A stretch of DNA of 64,000 nucleotides, from assembly GCF_009208555.1 (NCBI RefSeq), contig NZ_WFLI01000014.1:1-64000 (forward strand). Reading direction: 5' to 3'. How positions within the stretch are numbered: position 1 is the first letter of the stretch; each line of letters starts with the position of its first letter. The notes beneath the pieces are model-generated. The model was not told the origin of the DNA. It did not search any database and saw only the letters and a program-made list of their open reading frames with translations. Both the position numbers and the translations under genes were made by a program. This document shows, piece after piece, positions 57,417 through 64,000 of the stretch. Origin of the DNA: Janthinobacterium violaceinigrum (lineage in GTDB: Bacteria; Pseudomonadota; Gammaproteobacteria; Burkholderiales; Burkholderiaceae_D).

Positions 57417-59313
57417 CGAATTTCAGCTTGCCGCTGATGCGCATGCCGTGCAGTTGTCCTTCTTCCAGTTCGGCGGCGCTGGTGCGCTGCGCCGTGTCGC
57501 GCCGCGCCAGGCCCACCGACAGGATATCGAGCATCATCAGCTGCAGCAGGCGCACGATCATGGGCACGAAATTGAGGTTGCCTTCCGGGTGGTTCAGGGT
57601 CAGCAGCACGTCGGCCAGCTTGGCCAGCGGCGAACCGCTGGCCGTAATCGCCAGCACGCGCGCGCCGCAGCCCTGCGCCACCTTGACGGTGCGCAGCAGC
57701 TCGGGCAGGGCGCCCGAGCGGGAAATGACCAGCGCCACGTCGCCCGGCTTGAGCATGGCGGCGCTCATTTCCTGCGCCTGCGGATCGGCAAAGAAGCTGC
57801 TGACGATGCCCAGGTTGAGCAGCTTGTGCTGCATGTCGTCGGCCACCACGCGGGCGCTGCCCACGGCCAGCAATTCCACGCGCTGCGCGCCGCGCAGCAG
57901 TTCGATGGCGGCCGTCAGCGCCTTCACGTCGAGCATGTCGCGCATGGCCAGCGCGGCCGAGGCGTTGTTGCCCAGTACCTTGCGCGCCAGTTCCGCGTCG
58001 GAGTCCGAAATCTCCACATGGCAGTGCGCCACCGTGATGGCGCCGCCCGTCAGGCCGGAGGCCAGCTTCAGCTTGAAATCGGCCAGGCCCTGCACGCCGA
58101 TCGAGCGGCAAAAGCGCATCACGGTCGGCTGGCTCACGCCCACCCGCTGGGCGATTTCGGCGATCGGCAGGGTCAGCATGGCGTTCGGCTCCTTCAGGAC
58201 CCAGTCGGCCACCTTGCATTCCGAAGGGCTCATGCGTCCGCGCGCCTGGCGCACGGATTCGAGCACGGGCGCGCCGGAATGGGCGCGCTTGAGCTTTTGC
58301 GCCAGGATGGCGGCGATGCCCAGGAACGTGGGCAGTTCGGCCGTGATCAGGAAAGTGGGGATCTGCGCCAGGTATTCGTTCAGGCGGCCTTTCTGCTCGA
58401 AGCGGGCGCGGAACTGCGACTGTTCGAACAGGGGGCCCAGGCGCGGCACGATGCCGCCGCCTATATAGATGCCGCCCAGCGCGCCCAGGGTCATGGCCAC
58501 GTTGCCGGCGATGGAGCCGAGAATGGCGCAGAAGCAGTCCACCGCTTCGATGCACACGTCGCATTCGTTGTTCAGCGCGCGGCTGGTGATTTCGGCCGCC
58601 AGCAGCGGCAGCGCATCGGGTTTGCCGGCGCGTTCGGACAGGGCGCGGTAGATCAGTTCCAGCCCGCGTCCGGAGGCGAGTCGTTCGGCCGAGACGTGCG
58701 ACAGTTCGCGCCAGGCGAAGGACAGCACGTCCATCTCGCGCTGGTCGCACGGGGCGAAGCTGACGTGGCCCCCTTCGCTGCCCAGCGCGATCCAGCGGTC
58801 TTCCGCGGGGATCATGCCCGACACGCCCAGGCCCGTGCCCGAGCCGAGCAGGCCGATGACGCTGTCGGCGCGCGCCATGCCGCCGCCGATCTGCAGGCGC
58901 TGGTCGGGCCGCAGGTAGGGCAGGGCCATGGCCAGCGCCGTGAAGTCGTTCACGACGAGCAAGGTATCGAGGCCCAGCGCTTCGCGCATCGCTTCGATCG
59001 AGAAGAACCAGTGATGGTTCATCATGCGGATATTGTCGTCGTCGATGGGATTGGCGATGGCGATGGCGGCATGGCGCACGCGTGCCGAACCGGCGGCGCG
59101 CGCCTCGCTGCTATCGATATAGGCGGTGATGGCGTCGAGCAGCGAAGCGTAGTCGTCGCAGGGCAGCACGGCCACCGCTTCCAGGTGGCCCTGGCGCGTT
59201 TCGAGCACGAAGCGGGCATTGGTGCCGCCGATGTCTGCCAGCAGGCGCGGCCCATCACTGAAACGCTCCGCCGGATCGCTGCCTGCTACTTCCATTTTTT
59301 CATCAATTTTCAT
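57400..59313 (-). CDS. glk: Bifunctional glucokinase / RpiR (HexR)-type regulator
   Basis: A 637-residue fusion. Residues about 22-345 are a glucokinase with phosphate motif ADIGGTNARF (D27-N32), catalytic VVNDFTALAMALPYL and LGSGTGLGVSG. From about 361 an RpiR-type helix-turn-helix (MSPSECKVADWVLKEPN, EIAQRVGVSQPTVMRFCRS) and, at 478-600, a SIS phosphosugar-binding domain (ELLAVGSARVVADD, DVALVISRSGALPELL). It would phosphorylate glucose and repress glucose genes until a KDPG-like ligand binds. The fusion is known in Burkholderiales. ATG at 59313 chosen; no strong ribosome-binding site. Divergent from the LamB-like porin. Confidence 0.93.
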   Translation of the reverse strand: MKIDEKMEVAGSDPAERFSDGPRLLADIGGTNARFVLETRQGHLEAVAVLPCDDYASLLDAITAYIDSSEARAAGSARVRHAAIAIANPIDDDNIRMMNHHWFFSIEAMREALGLDTLLVVNDFTALAMALPYLRPDQRLQIGGGMARADSVIGLLGSGTGLGVSGMIPAEDRWIALGSEGGHVSFAPCDQREMDVLSFAWRELSHVSAERLASGRGLELIYRALSERAGKPDALPLLAAEITSRALNNECDVCIEAVDCFCAILGSIAGNVAMTLGALGGIYIGGGIVPRLGPLFEQSQFRARFEQKGRLNEYLAQIPTFLITAELPTFLGIAAILAQKLKRAHSGAPVLESVRQARGRMSPSECKVADWVLKEPNAMLTLPIAEIAQRVGVSQPTVMRFCRSIGVQGLADFKLKLASGLTGGAITVAHCHVEISDSDAELARKVLGNNASAALAMRDMLDVKALTAAIELLRGAQRVELLAVGSARVVADDMQHKLLNLGIVSSFFADPQAQEMSAAMLKPGDVALVISRSGALPELLRTVKVAQGCGARVLAITASGSPLAKLADVLLTLNHPEGNLNFVPMIVRLLQLMMLDILSVGLARRDTAQRTSAAELEEGQLHGMRISGKLKFGGHLE

Positions 59314-59659
59314 GGCGGTGCTTAGTCTCGTCTGCGTGCGCTGTCGTGGCGGCGCACTGTCGTTATGGGCAAAAACCAAGGATTTTAATTCGTATACGTG
59401 CCGCGTGCCGAAAAATGCGGGATGCCTGCGCAATTGCTTGTCCAGCGTGCCAGAAAGGGTGGCGTCAGCGGGAAAAAACGGGGCAGTCAACGCGCATCTC
59501 GGTACGCAAATAAAGTGTCGCAGAGTAGTCGTAGGATTACAACATAATATGTTGATATTTGTTCGTAGTATAGTTACTATGTCCCTGCTGGAAAGAATTC
59601 TGGCCAGTACATTCGGCCACGAATGACTAGATAAAAACAAATTACTGAGGAGACTTACC
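59314..59659. other. Divergent regulatory region between glk-hexR and the porin gene
   Basis: A 346-bp gap without a gene. It holds two short dyads: AACAT-AAT-ATGTT (59541-59553) and TAGTA-TAGT-TACTA (59566-59579). The second could be a HexR-type site but does not match the TGTAAT...ATTACA consensus well. No other feature is evident. Confidence 0.5.
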
Positions 59660-60946
59660 ATGCTGCATCGCACCATGTTGAAGGCCGTGTTGAAAGCACT
59701 GCCAGCTGCCATCGTCTTAGCCATCGCCAGCGGTTCCGCTGCCGCCGATCCAATGTATCCATCCGATTCCGAAGGCTTCCATGGCTACCTGCGCGCTGGC
59801 GCCGGCAGCAATACGTCGGGCGACGGCGGTTCGCAAGGCTGCTTCGGCCTGGGCGGCAATACCATGAAATACCGTCTGGGCAATGAGTGCGACGCCTACA
59901 CGGAATTCGGCTACACCAAGTCCATCGCCAATTCCGGCGGCGTGAACTACCTGGCCACCATCTGGGTCAACGCTTACGCGCCAAACTCGGATTTCGGCGA
60001 CAACAAGCTGGGCATCGTCAAGGCCTATGTCGAAGCGCAGGGACTCGATTTCCTGAACGGCGGCACGGCCTGGATCGGTAAACGTTTCTACTACCGTCCT
60101 GACATCCACATGCTGGACTTGCAATACATCAACATGAACGGCACGGGCGCCGGCCTGGACCGCATTCCAGCGGGCCCGGGTAAATTCTCGTACGCCTTCT
60201 TCAAGGACAACGACATCAACACCGTGTCGCCGACCGGCGTCGTCAGCACCAAGTCCGCCGTGCGCCAGAACTTCATCTACGGCGAAATTCCCGTGAATGA
60301 AAACGGCACCCTGGACCTGGCCGCCACCTACATCATCGGCGAAGGCAAGGACAACGACGCTTTTGGCCAGAAGCACAATGGCTGGCAGCTGTCGGCATTC
60401 CACCGTCAAGCCAAAGTCTTTGGCGGCGGCAATACCTTCGGCGTGCAGTACGGCGTCGGCCCTGGCACGGGCAAGGGCGCGCAGTTCGGCGCCTCGGGCG
60501 ACACCAATTTCGGTTCCGACGTCAAGCGCACGCGCATCTTCAATGACATGGCGATCCAGCCCCTGGCCAACTTCGGCATGGAATTCGTCGCCCTGTGGCA
60601 AAAAGACGAGTCCAATGCCAACGGTTCCTCGACCTGGACCTCGGTCGGCGTGCGCCCTGTGTACGCATTCACCAACAACTTCAAGCTGGTGGGCGAACTG
60701 GGCACGGACCGCGTGACGCAAGCGGGCGGCCTGCCGGCCAAGCGCCTGACCAAGCTGACCATCGCGCCGACGATCTCGGCCGGTCCTGGCCTGTGGTCGC
60801 GTCCTGAACTGCGCGCCTTTGTCACCTACGGCAAATGGAACGATGCGGCCACCGCCTCGGTCAACGCGTCGAACAACGGCGGCCCGATCTACAACAACAA
60901 TACCAGCGGCACGTCCTACGGCTTCCAAGTGGAAACCTGGTTCTAA
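59660..60946 (+). CDS. lamB: LamB-like carbohydrate porin (maltoporin family)
   Basis: A 428-residue outer-membrane trimeric porin for sugar diffusion. The signal peptide ends near GSAAA (residue 29). Maltoporin-type blocks: FHGYLRAGAGSNTSGDG, KYRLGNECDAYTEFGYT, TAWIGKRFYYRPDIHMLDLQY and a C-terminal GFQVETWF ending in Phe. AGGAGA lies before the ATG at 59660. It sits beside glucokinase-HexR and a sugar ABC transporter, so glucose or a related sugar is a likelier natural substrate than maltose. Confidence 0.92.
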   Translation: MLHRTMLKAVLKALPAAIVLAIASGSAAADPMYPSDSEGFHGYLRAGAGSNTSGDGGSQGCFGLGGNTMKYRLGNECDAYTEFGYTKSIANSGGVNYLATIWVNAYAPNSDFGDNKLGIVKAYVEAQGLDFLNGGTAWIGKRFYYRPDIHMLDLQYINMNGTGAGLDRIPAGPGKFSYAFFKDNDINTVSPTGVVSTKSAVRQNFIYGEIPVNENGTLDLAATYIIGEGKDNDAFGQKHNGWQLSAFHRQAKVFGGGNTFGVQYGVGPGTGKGAQFGASGDTNFGSDVKRTRIFNDMAIQPLANFGMEFVALWQKDESNANGSSTWTSVGVRPVYAFTNNFKLVGELGTDRVTQAGGLPAKRLTKLTIAPTISAGPGLWSRPELRAFVTYGKWNDAATASVNASNNGGPIYNNNTSGTSYGFQVETWF

Positions 60947-60960
60947 ACACCGAACCAAAC

Positions 60961-61059
60961 CTGCTGCACGGCGCGCTTTGCGGCCTGCGATGCTCACCGT
61001 GCTCCAGCACGGTTGCGCTTCCCGGCCACAAATCGCTGCCGCTCGCGACGGTTTGTTCA
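60961..61059 (+). repeat. Dispersed repeat, copy A
   Basis: Starting CTGCTGCACGGCGCGCTTTG, this matches the inverted copy at 44335-44432 over about 98 bp. It contains the hairpin CCGTGC-TCCA-GCACGG and an outer pairing TTGCGGCC with GGCCACAA. It lies just after the porin stop, in the 355-bp gap (60947-61301). Confidence 0.75.
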
Positions 61060-61090
61060 GTGTTGATGTTTGTAATGCAGATCAACCTGG

Positions 61091-61114
61091 CGCATCCTTC
61101 GCGGATGCGTTTTT
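61091..61114 (+). terminator. Intrinsic terminator after the porin gene
   Basis: CGCATCC (61091-61097), loop TTCGC, GGATGCG (61103-61109) and five T residues. The remaining sequence to 61301 shows no gene and would hold the promoter of the ABC transporter operon. Confidence 0.88.
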
Positions 61115-61301
61115 GGCGCCGTCCCGTGATATAAATGCAATGTAGTCATTTCATGGATCACGGCGCCGTCTTTATACCAAGATGATGCCCGTTTGCAAGC
61201 GGGTCTGAGCACAAGAGCGCCGGTACAGGCGCAGATTTCACCTTTTTCGGCCCCCGTATGCCGAAGCCCCCTAAAAGCTTGATCAAAAAAGGAATGTGGA
61301 G

Positions 61302-62555
61302 ATGAAACTGAAATTCAAGATTACCCAACTGGCCGCATTGACCACCCTGGCATTTGCTGGCAGCGCCTTTGCGACCGACGTGGAAGTGTTGCACTACTGG
61401 ACCTCCGGCGGTGAAGCGAAGTCCGTGGGCCAGTTGCAGCAAATCGTGAAAGAAAGCGGCTTCGGCTGGAAAGACTTCGCCGTGGCTGGCGGCGCTGGCG
61501 AAAACGCCGCGACCGCGCTGAAAACCCGCGTCATTTCCGGCAATCCGCCAACGGCCGCCCAGATCAAGGGCCCGTCGATCCAGGAGTGGGGCGCGGAAGG
61601 CGTGCTGGCCAATATCGATGATGCCGCCATTCCAGGCAAATGGGATGCCGTGCTGCCGAAAGTCGTCGCCGACATCATGAAATACAAGGGCCACTACGTC
61701 GCCGCTCCCGTCAACGTCCACCGCGTCAACTGGATGTGGGTCAATCCGGAAGTGCTGAAAAAAGCCGGCGTGGCCACCACCCCGACCACCTGGGATGCGT
61801 TCTTCGACGCGGCCGAGAAAATCAAGAAATCGGGCGGCATCGCGATTGCCCACGGCGGCCAGCCATGGCAGGACGCCACCGTGTTTGAATCCGTCGCGCT
61901 GGGCGTGGGCGGCACGGAATTCTACAAAAAGGCCATCCTCAAGCTGGACCAGAAGGAATTGACGGGCCCGACCATGCTCAAGGTGTTCGACACCCTGGGC
62001 AAGGTGAAGACCTACATCGACAAGGATGCGGCAGGCCGCGACTGGAACCTGGCCACCGCCATGGTCATCAACAACAAGGCCGGCTTCCAGTTCATGGGCG
62101 ACTGGGCCAAGGGCGAGTTCACGGCTGCCGGCAAGGTACCGGGCAAGGACTACCTGTGCGTGGCCGCGCCTGGCACGGACAAGGCCTACACCTTCAACAT
62201 CGATTCGTTTGCCATGTTCACGCAAAAGGATGCGAATGCGAAGAAAGGGCAGATCGCCCTGGCCAACGCCATCATGAATCCGAAGTTCCAGTCGATCTTC
62301 AACCTGAACAAGGGTTCCATCCCCGTGCGTTCCGGCGTTTCCAAGGACAAGTTTGACGCTTGCGCCCTGAAATCGATGGAAGACATGGACGCCACCAACA
62401 AGAACGGCGGCCTGGTGCCATCGTTCGCCCACGGCATGGCGCTGCCATCGGCCACGCAAGGCGCCGTGACCGACGTCATCGCCAAGTTCATGAACACCAA
62501 CATGAGCTCGAAAGACGCGGTTGCCGCATTGGCCAAAGCGGCAAAAGTGAAGTAA
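61302..62555 (+). CDS. Sugar ABC transporter substrate-binding protein
   Basis: A 417-residue periplasmic binding protein of the extracellular solute-binding family 1. The signal peptide ends near GSAFA (residue 24), followed by TDVEVLHYWTSGGEAKSVGQ. The overall pattern resembles GtsA-type glucose/mannose-binding proteins. AAGGAATGTGGAG precedes the ATG at 61302; a GTG six bases upstream is in frame but less likely. Two MalF/MalG-type permease genes follow. The glucokinase-HexR and porin genes next door point to glucose, an inference from context. Confidence 0.93.
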   Translation: MKLKFKITQLAALTTLAFAGSAFATDVEVLHYWTSGGEAKSVGQLQQIVKESGFGWKDFAVAGGAGENAATALKTRVISGNPPTAAQIKGPSIQEWGAEGVLANIDDAAIPGKWDAVLPKVVADIMKYKGHYVAAPVNVHRVNWMWVNPEVLKKAGVATTPTTWDAFFDAAEKIKKSGGIAIAHGGQPWQDATVFESVALGVGGTEFYKKAILKLDQKELTGPTMLKVFDTLGKVKTYIDKDAAGRDWNLATAMVINNKAGFQFMGDWAKGEFTAAGKVPGKDYLCVAAPGTDKAYTFNIDSFAMFTQKDANAKKGQIALANAIMNPKFQSIFNLNKGSIPVRSGVSKDKFDACALKSMEDMDATNKNGGLVPSFAHGMALPSATQGAVTDVIAKFMNTNMSSKDAVAALAKAAKVK

Positions 62556-62562
62556 TCACGAC

Positions 62563-62586
62563 GGCGCCGGCACTCCCGCCGGCGCC
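62563..62586 (+). repeat. Intercistronic stem-loop
   Basis: GGCGCCGGC (62563-62571), loop ACTCCC, GCCGGCGCC (62578-62586): nine perfect GC pairs with no T-run. Located between the binding protein and permease genes, it probably protects the upstream mRNA end so that the binding protein is made in excess. Confidence 0.75.
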
Positions 62587-62670
62587 CTCTGCATCGCATG
62601 CATCGCAGGCGCCCGCCCTGGCGCTCGTCCAGGCCGGCGCCACACGCAGTTCTACTTCTACGGCTGTCCT

Positions 62671-63555
62671 ATGTCCATACGCAAGCAATTCGACCGATGG
62701 ATACCGCAGATGGTGCTGGGCCCCACGCTCATCGCCAGCTTGGTATTCGTCTATGGTTTTATCTTTTTGACCGGTTGGCTGTCGCTGACCGAATCGCGGC
62801 TGATGCCGAACTACGAGTTCGCCGGCCTGGTGCAATACGTCGAGCTGTTCGACAATGAGCGCTGGTGGACCTCGCTCAAGAACCTCGGCATCTTCGGTGT
62901 CCTGTTCATCGGTTGCAGCATCGCCATCGGCCTGTTCCTGGCCATCCTGCTGGACCAGAAAATCCGCGCCGAAGGCGCGCTGCGCGCCATCTACCTGTAT
63001 CCGATGGCGCTGTCCTTCATCGTCACCGGCACGGCCTGGAAATGGATGCTCAATCCCAGCCTGGGCCTGGAAAAGGTCATGCACGACTGGGGCTGGACCT
63101 CGTTTACCTTCGACTGGCTGGTGAACTCCGACATGGCCATCTACACGGTGGTGATCGCCGGCGTCTGGCAATCGTCTGGCTTCGTCATGGCCCTGTTCCT
63201 GGCGGGCCTGCGCGGCATCGATGATGAAATCATCAAGGCGGCGCAAGTCGATGGCGCATCCTTGCCGACGATTTACTGGCGCATCGTGATTCCCGCCATG
63301 CGGCCCGTGTTCTTCAGCGTGCTGCTGATCCTCGCGCATATCGCCATCAAGAGCTTCGACCTGGTCATCGCACTGACGGCTGGCGGACCTGGCAACTCGT
63401 CGTCCGTGCCGGCCATCTTCATGTACCAGTTTTCCTTCACCCGCGGCCAACTGGGCCTGGGCTCGGCATCGGCAATGATGATGCTGGCCACCATCGTGGC
63501 CGTGCTCGTGCCGCTGATGTACCTGGAAACGCGCAGCGCAAAGGCGATGAGATGA
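62671..63555 (+). CDS. Sugar ABC transporter permease (MalF type)
   Basis: A 294-residue inner-membrane permease with about six hydrophobic segments. The EAA loop contacting the ATPase is visible (EIIKAAQVDGASLPTIYWRIVIPAM). The N-terminal QMVLGPTLIASLVFVYGFIFLTG is typical of MalF-family sugar permeases. It overlaps the next permease gene by four bases (ATGA), showing an operon. The ATPase subunit lies beyond the window or elsewhere. Confidence 0.93.
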   Translation: MSIRKQFDRWIPQMVLGPTLIASLVFVYGFIFLTGWLSLTESRLMPNYEFAGLVQYVELFDNERWWTSLKNLGIFGVLFIGCSIAIGLFLAILLDQKIRAEGALRAIYLYPMALSFIVTGTAWKWMLNPSLGLEKVMHDWGWTSFTFDWLVNSDMAIYTVVIAGVWQSSGFVMALFLAGLRGIDDEIIKAAQVDGASLPTIYWRIVIPAMRPVFFSVLLILAHIAIKSFDLVIALTAGGPGNSSSVPAIFMYQFSFTRGQLGLGSASAMMMLATIVAVLVPLMYLETRSAKAMR

Positions 63556-64000
63556 CACCTACACGCAATAATCGCCTCACCCTCGGACGGGTGGTTGTAT
63601 ACCTGCTGCTGATCCTGTTTGCGGTGTACTACATCGTGCCCCTGTACGTGACCCTGTCGACGTCGTTCAAGTCGCTCGACGAGATCCGCAGCGGCAACCT
63701 GCTGGCACTGCCGCACGTGTGGCAGTTCGATTCCTGGTCCAAGGCCTGGTCCTCGGCCTGCACGGGCGTCACCTGCGACGGCATGCAGCCGTTCTTCTGG
63801 AACTCGATCAAGATGGTGATTCCCGCCGTGCTGATCTCGACCTTCCTGGGCGCCTTCAACGGCTATGTGTTCGCGCACTGGCGCTTCCGCGGTTCGGAAA
63901 TCCTGTTTGCCGCCTTGCTGGTGGGCTGCTTCATTCCATTCCAGGTGGTGATCCTGCCGATGGCGCGCCTGCTGGGCGAATTCGGCCTGGCCAATACCAC
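63552..64000 (+). CDS. Sugar ABC transporter permease (MalG type), 3' truncated
   Basis: The start is at the ATG inside the upstream ATGA junction; the frame is open to the window edge (149 codons seen). The start MTPTRNNRLTLGRVVVYLLL and LYVTLSTSFKSLDEIRSGNLL fit MalG-family permeases, as do the membrane segments near FWNSIKMVIPAVLIST and FAALLVGCFIPFQVVILP. The EAA loop lies beyond the end. Confidence 0.9.
   Translation, partial: MTPTRNNRLTLGRVVVYLLLILFAVYYIVPLYVTLSTSFKSLDEIRSGNLLALPHVWQFDSWSKAWSSACTGVTCDGMQPFFWNSIKMVIPAVLISTFLGAFNGYVFAHWRFRGSEILFAALLVGCFIPFQVVILPMARLLGEFGLANT

Noticed and set aside
1..64000. Prophage, insertion sequence, tRNA-linked island or CRISPR array
   Set aside because: No integrase, transposase, tRNA, direct repeat array or cas gene was found; base composition looks even.

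Overview
The window reads as a chromosomal segment of a GC-rich betaproteobacterium of the Oxalobacteraceae, most likely Janthinobacterium. The basis is the Burkholderiales-type gene content (DUF3422 and DUF1624 proteins, a glucokinase-HexR fusion, valine catabolism genes) and a subclass B3 metallo-beta-lactamase whose N-terminus matches my recollection of THIN-B from J. lividum. That assignment is inferred and was not searched. I see no tRNA, rRNA, CRISPR array, insertion sequence or phage gene. The window is densely coding, and most long open frames opposite real genes are GC-driven shadows.

Region by region. (1) 1-3.9 kb: end of a cydDC-cydABX operon for cytochrome bd oxidase, closed by a strong terminator. 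(2) 3.9-7.3 kb: small unknown genes, a DUF1294 membrane protein, an O6-alkylguanine-DNA alkyltransferase and a nucleotidyltransferase. (3) 7.3-22 kb: an iron-acquisition island with three TonB-dependent siderophore receptors, a PepSY/flavoreductase ferric reductase candidate, a FecI/FecR regulatory pair, Fur boxes, and a Fur-like regulator without histidine ligands. (4) 22-33.8 kb: ilvE, RNase T2, two MFS exporters (one in a TetR operon with a double operator), an acyl-CoA synthetase with a divergent Crp/Fnr regulator, and a copper-linked cluster (DUF2946, SCO, PCuAC). (5) 35.3-38.6 kb: a BlaI-type repressor, an M56 protease fused to a penicillin-binding-protein-like domain, and a B3 metallo-beta-lactamase, with four phased operator repeats in front and a terminator-like hairpin just before the lactamase start. 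(6) 38.6-46.3 kb: quinone oxidoreductase/LysR pair, a fourth siderophore receptor, a DUF1624 protein and a large unknown cysteine-rich protein. (7) 46.4-51.7 kb: LysR, branched-chain-type binding protein, mmsA and mmsB. (8) 51.7-64 kb: tandem Sel1-repeat proteins, then a sugar-use region: AGE-family epimerase and PfkB kinase behind a perfect LacI-type operator, a LacI regulator, glucokinase-HexR, a LamB-like porin, and a sugar ABC transporter cut by the window end.

The best candidates for undescribed biology are the beta-lactam sensing cassette (35349-38560), with its unusual M56-PBP fusion, 14-bp-phased operators and apparent attenuator; a long shared promoter motif that links FecI/FecR to both a TonB receptor and a metal-ligand-less Fur homologue (16412 and 21398); and a dispersed repeat of about 100 bp found at 44335 and 60961 whose internal hairpin shows a compensatory base-pair change.
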